Shown: positions 45,918-60,392, counted from the first letter of the stretch. The stretch: 64,000 bases of DNA from Hevea brasiliensis (GCF_030052815.1 NC_079510.1:48822725-48886724); one strand, 5' to 3'. The notes: generated from the sequence alone by a model not told the origin. Translations and numbers: made by a program.

Positions 45918-48900
45918 TTGGACTGCTTAATTTATTTTTCCTTTTTTACCCTTTTCTCATAATTATCTAAATCTTCTGTGATTTCAATTAACGTTTTGAT
46001 GGGTATGGCTTCTTTCTCTATAGAAATTTCAGAGGAAGGAATATATTGGAATTTTTTTTTTTTTTTTTTTACAAAATGTTGAATTGAGTACGTACTTATT
46101 AGTTTTTTAATTTTTCTATTTAAATTAACTCAAAATTTTAAATTTAAATTAAATTTAATTTAAATATTAAAATTAAAATTTTTATTTTTTTAATTAAATA
46201 AAAAATAAGACATTTAATTTATTAATTTTAAAATTAAACTTCTTAATTTAATTTTAAAAATTAAAAAATTTAATTAGTAATTTTTAGATTAAATTAAAAA
46301 AAATTTAAATTAAATTAAATAAAAAAATTAAAAATAAATTAAATTAAAATTCGCTTTAAATCTTTTTTTTTTTTTAGTGGAGATGATAAAGTTGTAGATC
46401 ATGTAAATTTTAGTTTTGATTTGGATGTAGATTATGTATGTAATTTTTCATAATTTAGATCATGAATTTATGAAAATTAAATGTTGAATCATGGTGGATT
46501 TTGATGCTTTTATGTTTTTAAACCTAATTTATAAGTTAAAATTTGATTATTAAAATAGGATTTTAATTAGTTTTTTTTTTTAATTTAAAGTAATCGTGGG
46601 AAAATTTTATCTGGCTGGGTGATTAGGCGTATGAGATATGAAGGTATTTAATTAATTAGAGACGATAATTACGTTTGGTTAGGTCATCATGGTGATGTAA
46701 ATTATTTGAGAAAAGCTAATTTTATCTTGTCACCCATTAGGCATAAAGTTTCTCTACTCGCCACTCCATGCATCTCTTTGTGGGGTTGAATTTTAATCAA
46801 ATTTGTATCCTTTCCCACTATGTTTTAATTTGGTCAACCCATTTAGTTTAACTTTTGCATCATTACCCACTTATCACTATTTTCTCATTTTTCCCTTCCA
46901 ATTTGTATTCTCATTTTGGATTTTTCCTCTTGTTTTGAATGCATAATTTTTTTCATTGTTGTGATGATATAATAAGATTAAATCAAATTTGATTTAATCT
47001 AATTTAATTTATATTTTCCATCTTAAAAATCTTTTTAAACGTTTTAAACTAATTTTTTACTCAATTAAATTTGAATAAATTAATTCATCAACATAATAAA
47101 TGATATCTTTCTCATAATAAAAAAAAACAACTTACTAAAAAAATATATGAGCAACAAATTAAAAAAAATTAAATAGAAAGAGAGGGTTATTGAATTATGA
47201 TAACAACTTTTAAGGTAACGTTTAATATTTTATCATAATCAAAATACTAGTTTTCTCATTTATATTATTCAGTAATATAGTGATTCATAAAAAGTTATCT
47301 TTTATAACCTTTAAAGTTTAAGGAGATATTTTAATTATAGTCAATAAGATTATATCATCATTTTTATAGTTAACCGCTAATCTAATAAATATTTTTATTG
47401 AATACATCGGCTTTAACAACTAAACACTAATATTTAATATCTAACAATTTAGGCTAGTAAATAATTAATAACTACTAAAATAGTTAATAACTATTAGAAC
47501 AATTAATATTACATATTTACTTATATATCAAATTATGAGTTCATCGATGAGTCTTATATATCAAATTATGTCTCCACTCTTTTCAATGTAATATAACAAA
47601 TTTTTATGTATTATTGATAAATTTTTATAAAAAATTAATAATAAATTAACATATTTAATTTTATCTGTTAAAAAATTTGAAAATTAAATTTAAATTTTAT
47701 CAATTGATCAATAATAATCAAACTTTTATAATTAATAATTTAATTGCTAGCGATTCAAAAATTAAAAGTTAATAGTATAATTTTAAATGGTTAACTATTG
47801 ATTTTTAAAAATAATCTAAAAATTACATTCAATAATAAAGCATTTTAAATAAATAATTAAAAGCATAAAAATGAAAAAAATAAAACGAACATTGAAATTG
47901 GTTGAGATGTTTGGACTGCAAAATTAAAATAAACATCTATACGATTTCATTTCAACAAAATTAATGTTATTTTCAATCTCATAAATACTTAAATTTATCG
48001 AATTCGCATTTTGCAGCAACAAAGTGGATCTATCAGTTTCATGTGATGCCAGAAATAGAAGATTAGAGAATCTATGCACACGTGTTAATTACCAAGAATA
48101 GCTTTTCCTAATCCACTAACAAAGGAAGTTGCCCATGATTGTTTAGATTAATATATAATAATTAGAGTCCACGCAATTGATCACCAAAAGGTGGATTATC
48201 TACTCAACTAATTAGGCCCTTTATCTTGATTTCATTAGAAAGATACATCCATCTTCTTTTAATTCAATTAATTAATTAATCAAATCCAACAATTAAAATC
48301 AAAATTCTCTCTCTATTGCTTATGAACAATAGATGAATGTTGATTTACCATTGCAGTTCATGAAAATTTCTTATGGCTATAAATCTATAAAATATAAAAT
48401 AAATGAGTCAAATGTATATTAGATATAAATTCAAACGCTTCGACGCTCAAATTAAAACTAGTATGAGAATAAGTGTATAATATTAATTAGAAAAAAAAAA
48501 TAATATATGAGACTATAGAGATTTAAAGTTTTGATATGCGACTTGAATAAAATTATATTAGAATTTAGTTTAGAAATTTTTGATTAAAGTGATTCAATCA
48601 AAGGAAATTCAATTTAAATAAAATTCAAAATCCCAAATAAAGTAATATGTTTATCTACACTAGATAAAGTTAATTAAGATATTTATCATTCGATTGATCA
48701 AACTTTGAATGATACTATATCATAATGAAATCAGCAGCCAAAACTATTCAATAACCCAACATGTGTAGCCTACAACTTATCATCAATCAATAAGAAAACT
48801 ATTAAAGATTCTTTTTTCAGTTTTTTTTAAAGAGAATTTAATTTCTAGTTCTTGACCATTTCAATCTGCTCTTGGGTTTTGTCGAATGCAGATTTTTTTT

Positions 48901-50482
48901 TCTTCCACAATCCCTTTTGCCAAATGAACAAATCTATGGTCAAACTTAGCTCCAAACTTGGAAGAAACGCACAAAAATCCAAAATTAGGTTTGTGGAATT
49001 TTTGAGATTCGTGTTCTGTTCCATTGTTTTCCACGCATGCAAATTTGATCTGAATAATTTAATATCACAAGAAAATATAACGATTATGACCTTAACCCTT
49101 TTAATTTAAAGTGATTATAAATAAGTTGATGGCACACTTGATAAAAAATATTATGCTTATCATATCTACATATAATCTCATTAAATTTATTTTGAAATTA
49201 AAACTTAAAAGAAAATTGATAAAAAAGAAATTAATTAAATTAAATTATTATAAAATTTAATTTTTCAAATAGGAAAAAATATTTCCATAAATAGAATAAT
49301 CGAACATAAATATGTCATATCATTAAAGAGTTAATGACGAGTCTCAAACCTGTAATGTAGGATGAATGGTTCTTTTTCTTAACGGGTTGAATGAAGTCCG
49401 TACAGTGAGAGCTAAATTTGAAACACAGCCGAAGCAAGCCCATGAAGTTCTTGGGCTAGGTTGAGAATGGGTTAGGATTTACAGGCCGTTTTCAAAGTCC
49501 TTTTAATTTTTATTTTCCTAATTTAAACTTTTTTTTTTTAAATTATCAGAATTTAAAATTTTAATTTCCTACATTAAAATAAACAATAATATTATCCCAT
49601 AAATACTTCATTATTCCAAGATATTTATTTATTTAACTACAATTATAAAATAAATTCAAGGCTTTGTCTTTGCAATTTCATCACATGTCAATATTATGAC
49701 AATTTGAGAAAGAGTGTTACTAAAATTATTTGAAAATAAAATAATTTCAATATGTAAAAAACTTGCTCAACAAACATCAATGATCATAAATAAATAAATA
49801 AAAAGTGGTAAAAATATTTTATTTTATTGATATAATGAGAAAAAAAATAATTTATCATAGATTTTTAATTCATTATTGAAAGACTATAGGGAGAGTTATT
49901 GGAGAAAATAAATTAAAATAGATATAAGAGAAGGTGAGAGGAGGTGATTCTTCCAATAATATGTATGTTAGTTGCCTATTAATTCCAAAAGTTTTGCTAA
50001 GTTGACGCAAAATTATTGTACCAAATTAGAATGTTTTTTATTTAGCTGTATGATTGTTGTTGATGATTGAAAGTTGCTAGTTTTATGATGAATTATAATT
50101 GATGTATTTTAACGATTTAAAAAAATTATATACAATTTTTATTGTTGATATATAAAATTATAAATAAAGTATATATATACAATATTATTTATTATTATTA
50201 AAATAGATATATAATTATTAATTTATTATATTATGTTAAAATTAAGAATATAATTTTTAAAATTTATTATTATTTTTTTATGTATACACATACTTTTGAT
50301 CATATAAGAATGGACATTACAAGTAGTTCAATTATTATTTATAATATTTTATGTTTATTTATAGTTTTAAGTAATTTATTCATATAAAAAATTTGATTTA
50401 AAAAAATTATAACTAATAAATTTTAAAAGAGTAATACAATCTAAATAAAAAAATAAAAATAAATCAACAACTAGCTAATAAG
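45918..50482. other. AT-rich intergenic DNA downstream of the glutaredoxin
   Basis: The first 100-150 bases are probably the 3' untranslated region. The rest is AT-rich with no gene, RNA or element end I can support. Opposed short frames near 48845-49109 are chance overlaps. Confidence 0.5.
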
Positions 50483-51400
50483 TGTCACGACCCAACCTAT
50501 GGCTTGGACCAGTACTAGGACCTGGATCAGCCTAAAGCCCCCGAGGCCCGTAATAAGCCTAACTATTCTTCAACCCATGACTAGGCTCACAATTTAAGCC
50601 CAATATGCATATAAAATAATTTAAATTAAACTGTTATAATTTTATTTCGGGCTAACTTAGCCTAGTAATTATCAGAAACTAAAATTAGGAAAGCCCAGTT
50701 TAACCCTGTTACATCATTTACAAAATATTTAAAATTCATAAAAATTTTTCATTTATTAATATAAAAACTTAAATTCATGCAGTCCCTGACAGGATTAATG
50801 CTACTACTACTACATGCGGAGTTATAAATTACAAATTTAGACAATAATAATACCGTTAAATAATTTTCTCCATAACTTACGAGGAAAGGAACAGATTATT
50901 CTGAAAAAGGTTTCCTCCTGTAGCCTAAAAAAATAGGTGAACAAGAGTGAGCGTTTGACTTAGAGAGTAAAATATTAATTTTAACCACAATCTCTATAGC
51001 TATCTAAAGCTAATGCACCATGTGAAGTGAAATGCAATATCATCATAAATTTCATACAAAACACATCAAAAAGGCAATTTGGAGCACTCACACACCCGAG
51101 AGTGTCAAACAATACATATATGGGAGCTGATCCCCTATACAGCCCTCTTAATCCAACTTTTGCCAGCGAAGATCTCAAGCCGAACTTTCACTTAATAAAC
51201 CAAATACGGGATCCCAGCGAAGAACTCAAGCCGTGTCTACCTCGAAGGACCGGGTCCCAGCGAAGATCTCAAATCGTGTCTACCTGTCCTGTCTATATTC
51301 AACACCATACCACACGCACGCACACTGCTCCAAATTACCACAAACAACATCTATGGCGTTTTAACAGTTGTAAATGCAACATAAAACGTGCCTAGAGTTT

Positions 51401-51404
<4 letters not shown>

Positions 51405-51471
<67 letters not shown>

Positions 51472-51638
51472 TGATACATGGGCATACTTGAACATATAAT
51501 AATATTGAAATTACAATTAAAATTAATATTTTACTCACAGTACACTGATGACTATTGTGGCTACTGGATGGAGGAGAATAGTTAATCTCGATCACCTAAT
51601 AATTATATTATTAATTTATTAGTACTAAGTCAAAATAA

Positions 51639-51676
<38 letters not shown>

Positions 51677-51847
51677 TGATACATGGGCATACTTGAACAT
51701 ATAATAATATTGAAATTACAATTAAAATTAATATTTTACTCACAGTACACTGATGACTATTGTGGCTACTGGATGGAGGAGAATAGTTAATCTCGATCAC
51801 CTAATAATTATATTATTAATTTATTAGTACTAAGTCAAAATAAAACA
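51405..51847. repeat. Tandem duplication of about 205 bp flanking (AT)n tracts
   Basis: A 172 bp unit at 51471-51642 is repeated without differences I can see at 51676-51847. Each copy is preceded by an AT microsatellite, about 65 bp long before the first copy and about 33 bp before the second. Confidence 0.9.
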
Positions 51848-52542
51848 CTAAAGAGACAACAGACAACCTAATTCATGCCGAAAATTCGGTAGAGTTTCTC
51901 TTATACCTAGAACCTACCCAACCTGCCAAAAATGGTTCAAATAGCACTTCTAAACTCAATCCATATCTCATCATCATTATATGGCCCCTCTTGGGCCCTC
52001 CAAATCAAGCAATACTCAAAATCTTAAAAATTACATTTTAGTCCCTATAATTGACATTTTGCAAAAATCCACTCAAACAAACTCTAAAAATTATAAAATT
52101 TTGCCCCGTGGTCCTTAATAAAGTTATAAAACTATCGCAAAAGTAATGGTAATTTTCTAATCACCCATGAATATTTTGTTCAAGAATATTACTCAATTCC
52201 ATAAGTTTCCAATGGCTAACATATTCTTAATTCAACCCAATTCAATACTCACATATTTAAACCTCCATTCTCAAGCCTCAACCAATCATATAAAATTTAA
52301 ATATCATAATTTCAAATAATCTTATATACCCATATGCTAAAAATCTAACTAAAATCTATCTATATTTTTCAAAAATATTCTACAATCACTCAAAAATTCA
52401 ACAAACACCATAGAATATCTCCAAATAATTTTACTTTCATCATATATTTTTCTTAGAATTTTACTCCAATTTTTCCTGTTAAAGAAACACTGCATTTATG
52501 CTCCACAGACAGAGAAATAATGAAAATAATCTTACCCGAAAT

Positions 52543-52547
52543 TTATA
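52543..52547. repeat. Probable target-site duplication, left (TTATA)
   Basis: The right flank reads TTATC at 63627-63631, matching at four of five bases. Either a mutation or a shorter duplication explains the difference. Confidence 0.5.
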
Positions 52548-55500
52548 TGTGACACCCCTTACACGTTTACAGTGTAGCTGAGCAAGATATGTCACACAGT
52601 GTACCGGAGCACCAAATCATATTTCCATTACAATTTATCCTTTTTAATTCATTTATTTACAATTTTGATTAATCTGAATTTTCCATAAATTTTATAGAAA
52701 ATTCGGCAGAGTGCCGACTGTAAATTGGAAAAACAGTTCTTCTGAATTTGTTAAAAACACTTCCAATATAATCATATTATCAATCTCAATCAACCACCAA
52801 CATATTTCCACAATTTCTCAAATGACTCCAATATTTCAAAATTCAATTCGTTTCATATCATACTCAACTCAATAAGAAATACTCAAATTTATTACTGAAC
52901 ATGGTTTATAGATAATTACATCAAAACATAATTACATGAGTTTATAATATACATGGTAAAATAAAAGTCTAATTACAAAAGTTTACAAAATACAAAATAC
53001 CAAAAATAACCTAATGTCCTACCAATGCACTGTAAATGTGAGGTGACTCTGGACTCTGTGTGCAGATCTGACAATTCACCCGGTCTGAGGTTTGCTAGAC
53101 TCCCCAGCTATGTCTCTAGTACCAGCGCGTGGCAAAGGCCACGCGCTAAGCAATTATGCTTAGTGGTGCCAATATAAAATAAAATAACTAAAATGAAATA
53201 AATATGCAGAATGTGTGTTTATATTTTTATGTAGACTTAATTTCTGGCATTTATTACAGTATTATTGGATTAAAGTTTGGTAAGATTTATTTTAATTGCC
53301 CGAGTAACCTATACTAGTTGACTGGACTGGATAAATGGGTAAACTGACATTGGGTACCAAGTACCTCGGACCATCACACCATCGGTCACATTGTGTCTCT
53401 TGGTGTGCAACAGAACAACTAATAAGCTGTAATAATTATTAGGGATAAAACCCAAGTATAACAACTCAATCAACATAGCCAAAGGCTATTTTATCACAGA
53501 ATGGCACGGGAGGCCATAAAACACAGAATAGCATAAAGCCATATGCAGTACTGCAAACAGAACCCTATTGGCATGCCAATCTATCCAAACCAATTTTACT
53601 AGGTGTACTATGGCATATTACACTTTTAAATTTTACAATTCATGAAATTGAAGTTTAAGTGTTACTATTTATTTCATTAGTCAAGTAAAATGTTGACTTT
53701 AGCATAGACAATAGGTACATTGGTTCTAATATTCCTAACATACCACATTTTGTATTCTAAAGTTGTTGGTATTGGTTTCCAATACCATTTCAAAGCTTAG
53801 TGTTAATTATTCATAATTTTCAAATTTTAAGCATTATGTTTACTGTTCCATTAGTCATTTATACAATAGGAATTTGGTAAAGTTGTCTTCATAAAAATTG
53901 TTTCTTATTGTGTCTAGTTATATTTCTTTTTTTGATTCACTCCATTCGGAGTTTTGTAGCTCAAGTTATGGCCTAAACACCATAATTGGCCGGATTATAA
54001 ATTTCCAGATTTTTCTGGGCAGAACCAATTCTACATGTTTTGTACACTGATTGTATATCAGTTTTTGGACATGTTATGGTCAAAATTTGGGTTTGGTTTC
54101 TTCATGAAAGTTATAGGTCTATGTCCCAGATATCTGATGGTAAAATTTCAGGTCAATTGGACTTTTCTACACTGAGTTATGACCAAATGAATAAATACTA
54201 TTCATTTGGTCATTTTGCCAAGGTAGAATGCAGGTCACCCGGATTAGGGCAATCTTTAGGTCAACTTGGTTTGCTTTTCTAGGCATGCTTTCTTCACCAA
54301 AGTTGTGTCATTATGTGTCTAGTTTTATGTCCAATTGACCTTGCACCAATTGAACCTCTGCAACTCCATTTATAGCTAACCAAACCTGCTGGACTCATAC
54401 TCAGTCCTGCAGGTCAGCCAAGGCAGCTCATCCAAACTCAAATACCAAGTCACAACTCACTTAATTTCCTCAACATACACAGCCAAATGGTCACTAATTG
54501 ACCATTTAAACTTTCATTCACCAACACATAAACAAAGTCTCAATTTTATACCCAAACCCTAACTCTACCATCTCAAATCATGCATTTAACTTGCATTTCA
54601 TTATCCTAATCATGAAGTTAATGTTAAGGGGAGCCATAATACCATTTTAGTTCTAAGAAATCTTCAAAACCCTATCAAGTTCAAGGCTGCCAAAAATATT
54701 GGGGAAGGTATGCTTATGATTTTCTTTAAATTTCTTTATAAATATCCACTAATTCTACTCCTTCCAGATGAATTTAAAGAAAAAGAACAAGTTTGGTCAC
54801 TAACCTTTAATGGAGTTAATCTCAAACTTGTAAAATCTCCCCATTTCTACTTCTTTTTGTTGTCTTTAGCTTGCCCAAGGTGTAGTGAATTTTTTTTATG
54901 AAGACAAATATGGCTTTTATGGTGAAAAACTTGAAGAACTCAAGTTGGAAATGAAAAAAAATGGTGGAGTGCTTCAGGAAGAAATTTCGGCCACCATGGA
55001 TGGATGAGGAAGATGAAGTGATTTTTGGGTCTTCCTTATCCTTTATGAAGTGTTTATTAAATTTTGATTGGTGGAAGAATTTTTAATGAGGTCATGCTTA
55101 TGTCATTATTTGTCTTTTATTCCATTATTTTTTTTTTGTTTTGTTTTTCTTCCTTACTTCTTTTATTTATTTTTATTAAATTTTTCATCAATATTTATTC
55201 ATATTTTATGTCATATAATTCACTTACTTAAATGGACAAGTTGGTCAAAAATCATCTCTGAAATCGAAATGACCAAAATGCCCTCAGTTTGGCTTAACGA
55301 GCTAAAATTGTGTATACCAATTGATTAAATTTTCCTTGCATTTTCTTAATATTTTATTGTCATTGGAACCCCAATAATCCTTCCCTGAGGTCCCAAAAAT
55401 TATTTCATGAATTTTCTTCCGGTCTAGGGCTTCTAGTTGCGAGGACCGTAACTTTTCACTAGGTTACCCATCGCTAGGGCACCGACTCATTTAACTTTGT

Positions 55501-55666
55501 TGTATTTTATTTTTAAAATTTTTTCTAAATTTTTCTTATTAATATTTGAGTTAATTATGGTTCTTCACTTTAGTTTAAATATTTTTCTAGATGTTCTAGC
55601 TGTCCGGACTGACACCGATCACTGGAACAGTAGAATGCACGGAATTGCTGCAGTGAGGGTGTTACA
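52548..55666 (-). repeat. 3' LTR of the gypsy element (3119 bp)
   Basis: It aligns along its length to 60521-63626. The ends are TGTAACACCC and GGGTGTCACA in element sense. Short open frames inside it are read-through of LTR sequence. Confidence 0.9.
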
Positions 55667-55679
55667 ACTCTTCCCCTCT
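55667..55679 (-). other. Polypurine tract of the gypsy element
   Basis: AGAGGGGAAGAGT in element sense abuts the 3' LTR start TGTAACACC. Confidence 0.85.
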
Positions 55680-55739
55680 AATTTAAATTTCGTCCTCAAA
55701 ATTTACCTGATGCAAACAGTTAAGGGAACTGTTGCCTCA

Positions 55740-58700
55740 TCGTCTCTTCACTTTCCCAAGTTGCCTCCTCGGTATTATGATGCCTCAATAGTACTTTCAC
55801 CAGTGGAATTTGTTTATTTCTCAGTTCCTTCACTTCCCGAGCCAGGATCCGTATGGGTTCTTCTACATATGTCAAGTCCGATTAGATTTCAATCTCTTCA
55901 TGGAGATGACATGTGAAGGGTCTGAGCGGTATCTTCTTAGCATAGACACATGGAATATATTATGGATCTTATCCAGTTATGGTGATAAAGCTAGCCGATA
56001 GGCCACTGGTCCTACACGTTCAATAACTTCATATGGGCCAATGAACCTAGGTCTTAACTTACCCTTTCTTCCAAACCTCAGTATCTTCTTCCACGGTGAG
56101 ATTTTGAGAAACACTTTCTCGCCTACTACATACTCTCTCTTTTCTCCTCAAGTCAGCATAAGATTTCTGTCTATCTAAGGCGACCTTCAAATTAGCTTTG
56201 ATTATCTTTACTTTATCCTCAGTCTGTTTCACCAAGTCTGGTCCTACCAGCTTATCTTCGCCCAATTCAGTCCAACATACTGGGGTTCTACACTTCCTCC
56301 CATATAGTGCTTCATATGAGGCCATTTGAATGCTAGCTTAGTAGCTGTTGTTATATGCGAATTCTGCCAGTGGGAGATATCTATCCCAACTCCCTTCAAA
56401 CTCAATAACACAACTCCTCAGCATATCCTCAAGGATCTATCACATAATTTATATTGTTACTATCATTTCAATTTATTAGTTGTAAAAATTCAATTAGTTT
56501 TTAGGTTTACTTGGATTACTCGTTCTAACTGTCCATCCGTCTGAGGTTGAAAAGCCGTGCTAAACTGGAGTTGTGTGCCCAAGGCTTCTTGCAACTTTTT
56601 CTAAAATCTCGATGTAAACCTTGGGTCTTGATCAGATATGGTGGAAAGTAGAATTCCATGCAGTCTAATTATTTCACTGATATACAACACTGCTAGTTTC
56701 TCCAGTGAGTAATCAGTCCTAACTGGCAGAAAATGTGCTGACTTCGTTAATCTATCTACTATCACTCACACTACATCATGCTTCTTTTGAGTGAGAGGTA
56801 GACCACTAATAAAATTCATAGTGACCCGATCCCATTTCTATTCAGGTATGCTTATAGGTTGTAGCAACCCTGATGGAACTTGATGTTCTGCTTTAACTTG
56901 TTGACATGTCAAGCACTTAGTAACATAGTTAGCTATATCCTTCTTCATACCAGGCCACCAATAATGAGGCTTCAAATCATTATACATTTTTGTGCTTCCC
57001 GGGTGCATAGCATAAACACTAGTGTGTGCTTCTTACAGAATACTAGTCTTCAGTTCCCCATCATCTGGTACACACACTCTTCCTCTATAGTATAGACACC
57101 CATTTGCTTTCATCTCATAATCAGTTTCCTTCCCCTCTGGAATTTTACCCACAATAACCATTAATTTTTCATCTGCCTTCTGCCCATCTTGTATCTACTA
57201 TAGCAGGTTTGGCCTCACTTGTAACTCAGCTAAAATAGCTCCATTTTGAGCTAAGGACAGATGAGCATTTAGTGATCTTAAAGCTGTGATGGACTTTTTG
57301 CTCAAGGCATCAGCAACTACATTTGCCTTCCCAGGATGGTAATCTATCACACAATCATAGTCCTTTAGGAACTCAATCCATCGCCTCTGTCTAAGATTGA
57401 GCTCCTTCTGGGTTGGCAAATATTTTATACTTTTGTGGTCTGTATAGATGTCACATTTTTCACCATACAAATAATGCCTCCATATCTTCAGTGCGAAGAT
57501 AATTGCTGCTAACTCCAGGTCATGAGTAGGGTAGTTCTGTTCATATGGCCTTAACTGCCAAGAAGTATAGGCGACCACTTTCCCCTCTTGCATCAATACA
57601 CACCCTAACCCATTATGCGAGGCATCACTATAGACCACAAAGTCCTTTCCTAACACTGGCTGTGTTAACATTAGTGCTTCTGTCAACATAGCCTTCAGCC
57701 TCTCAAAACTGGCTTGGCACTTGTCATTCCAGCCAAATTTCACATTTTTGTGTAACAACTTGGTCATTGGAGTAACTATGAAAGAAAACCCCTTCACAAA
57801 TCTTCTGTAATACCCAGCTAGTCCCAAGAAACTTCTGACCTCAGTTGTATTTATGGGAGGCTTCCATTCCATCACTGCTTCTATCTTTTCGGGATCCACT
57901 CTAATCCCCTCAAGTGATACTATGTGTCCAAGGAAGGAGATTTCACTCATCCAGAAGTCACACTTGGACAGCTTAGTATACAGCTTCTTTTCTCGTAGGG
58001 TTTGCAGAACAATCCTCAAATGTTCATCATATTCTTCCCTGGTCTTGGAATACACCAGAATATCATCAATAAAGACCACTACAAACTGATCTAAATATGG
58101 ATTGAAGATACGGTTCATAAGGTCCATAAATGTTGCTGGTGCATTTGTTAACCCAAATGGCATCACTAGAAATTCATAATGTCTATACCGGGTTCTGAAT
58201 GCAGTTTTTGACACATCTGCATCTTTTACCCTTAACTGATGATACTCTGATCTGAGATCAATTTTTAAAAATACACCGGCTCCCTTTAACTGATCAAACA
58301 GATCGTCAATTCTGAGCAATGGATATTTATTCTTTACAGTTACCTTGTTCAACTACCGGTAATCAATGTATAATCTTAAGGTTCCATCCTTTTTCTTCAC
58401 AAATAGTACCGGAGCTCCCCATGGTGACACACTGGGGTGTATGAACCTTTTATCCAGTAACTCCTGCAACTGAATTTTCAACTCTCTCAATTCAGTGGGT
58501 GCCATCTTATAAGGAGCAATAGAAATTGATGCTATACTCGGCATCACCTCAATAGCAAATTCGACTTCCCTTTCTGGTGGTAAACCAGACAATTCTTCAG
58601 GAAATACATCTGGGAAGTCTCTTACTGTGGGTATGTCACACAAATCTAGCTTAGCCTGCCTAGTGTCCACCGCATGTGCTAGGTAGGCTTTAAAGCCTTT

Positions 58701-59156
58701 TCTCATCAATCTTCTTGCAACTGTGGCTGAGATAACATTGGACAGAAAATCTGTCCTTTCACCTACAACTGTAATCTCATTACCTTCAGGAGTTTTTAGA
58801 GAAATCCTCTTCAGTCTGCAATCAACTATTGCCTAATGATGTGATAACCAGTCCATTCCCAAAATCACGTCAAACTCGTAGAAGGGCAATTCGATTAGGT
58901 TTGCCGAGAATTCATACCCCTTGAATCCTCAATGGGTAACCTTTATACACCTTATTCACTACCACACTATGGCCTAGTGAATTTGTGACCAGAATGTCTT
59001 GATCACTCTCCTCTATTAAAATTCCCCTCTCTACGAGTAGTTTGATGCAGATTTATGAATGAGTGGATCCTGGATCCACCAATGCATGCGCAGATGTGTT
59101 GTAGAGGGAGAACGTACCCCTGATAACGTCTGGGGCATCTTGTTCCTCCTGGGCTC
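55740..59156 (-). pseudogene. Gypsy pol: protease, RT, RNase H, integrase, chromodomain-like end (broken)
   Basis: The protease motif VDPGSTHS lies near 59070, but the next codon is a stop where the family has Phe. RT starts with [18 protein letters not shown] and AELRELKxQLQELL-like sequence (58500-58640). It continues with a [18 protein letters not shown] segment, a TAG at 58353-58355, then [18 protein letters not shown], a [18 protein letters not shown] stretch and catalytic FIDDILVYS (about 58060). RNase H follows with [14 protein letters not shown] and [10 protein letters not shown]. Integrase (about 55950-57180) is heavily interrupted; a piece with YEALYGRKCRTPVCW is clear at 56059-56325. 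Near 55745-55870 the chromodomain-like end is recognisable (PIRILAREVKELRNKQIPL, then a TWE motif). It cannot give an active polyprotein. Confidence 0.88.
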
Positions 59157-60392
59157 TCATGGCATAGGCTCTAGCAGGTATTTTGGCCTCTCAGCTGACT
59201 CAGATGCAGACCTCAGTGATCGACCAGCTACCTCAAATTTACCAAGCTTCCTAGCCCTTTGAGGTGCAGGGGCAGGCCTATCTGCTTGTGTTGGGGCAAC
59301 TGTAGTAGTCCTCTTCGGACAAATTTTGATCTGATGTTTTGTAGATCCACACCGCAAGCATGCACCAGTCACTCACCAACAGTCCCCCTTATGCCACTTC
59401 TGGCAGTATGGACAGGCAGAAAATGCTAGGGCTGGTCCCTTGAATACCGTCCCTGGAGAGCTGCCCACTGATGATGTGGACTGGCCTCTCCTAAGTGTGA
59501 ACTGTGGTCTGGGCCCCTGGGACTGACCCTGACCTTTTGGTTGTCCCGAACCCTGAGCAGGAGGACCCTTACTCTTTTTACTAGGAGCAGAGAATGAACT
59601 GGACTGACCTGGACCCCTCTTCTGCTGTCTTTCCCTTCTATTTTGCTCATTTATTCTGACTCTTTCTACTTTTGATGCAGCATCTACTAATTTGGCAAAA
59701 TTTGTGATCTCCAATGTTGTTATCATGACTTTGATATTGTCATTGAGCCCTTCTTCAAACCTTCTGCACCTCTCTACCTCTGTAGGGACTATCTCCCTCC
59801 CATACCGGCTCAGTCTGACGAATTCAGGCTCATACTCTACTACTGATAATTGCCTCTATCTCAAACTGATAAATTCTCTTCTTCTCTCTTCTAAATACAC
59901 TTTACTGACATACTTCTTCCTGAACTCTGTGAGGAAGAAATCCCAGGTGATTTGATCCGATTGCACCTCACTGGATACTGTGTCCCACCACTAGTATGCA
60001 TCATCTTGAAGTAGGGACACAGCACCTTCCAGGTTCTGCTCGGGGGTGCAATGAAGCTGTTTTAACACTCTTACAGTTCTATCCAACCAGTTTTCAGCTG
60101 TCATGGGGTCATCCTTCTTCTTTCCAAAGAAATCCATAGCCCCATGTTTTCGTAGTTTTTCCAGATGGGACTTCTGTGGTGCTGGTGGAGGTTGTGGCTG
60201 TGGTTATGGTGGTGGAATTGCCCACATCATTTATCGGTAAAATTCAGTCATTTGCTGAAATCATGCAAACTGAGGTTGGGTAGGTGCCTCAGCTGCTGGT
60301 GGAGTAGATTCTCCCCTGCCTCCAAATTCAGCCCTTGGTAGAGCACGACTCTCCACCTCTTCATCAACTGCTCTTTGAGAAGCAGGATCCAT
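59157..60392 (-). pseudogene. Gypsy gag (broken)
   Basis: The ATG at 60390-60392 opens a frame beginning MDPASQRAV, with an early stop near 60262. The capsid region runs to about 59730 with several stops. A basic, Gly/Gln/Pro-rich linker follows. The zinc knuckle CLRCGSTKHQIKICP (about 59330-59365) keeps CxxC, His and Cys. A TGA at 59373-59375 just before it would be CGA (Arg) in an intact copy. Confidence 0.8.

Larger units (their letters stand above)
50483..52547. mobile_element. Left part of a long-LTR retroelement, host of the gypsy insertion
   Basis: The abrupt start TGTCACGACCC (50483) is a common LTR terminus in plant Ty3/gypsy elements, and composition changes sharply there. GC-richer segments include CAGCGAAGATCTCAAGCCG and two variants (51165-51275), forming an imperfect repeat. 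No coding frame of a retroelement protein is seen, so this looks like LTR sequence. It is interrupted at 52547 by the gypsy element and appears to continue at 63632. Orientation and right end are not visible. Confidence 0.55.

Noticed and set aside
51027..51395. 122-codon plus-strand frame
   Set aside because: It falls within LTR-like repeat DNA with a short internal repeat. The product has no domain, and the frame ends at an AT microsatellite.
55068..55328. Frames repeated at 55068-55328 and 63038-63298
   Set aside because: They are the same stretch of the two gypsy LTRs, so their similarity reflects LTR duplication and not a gene family.
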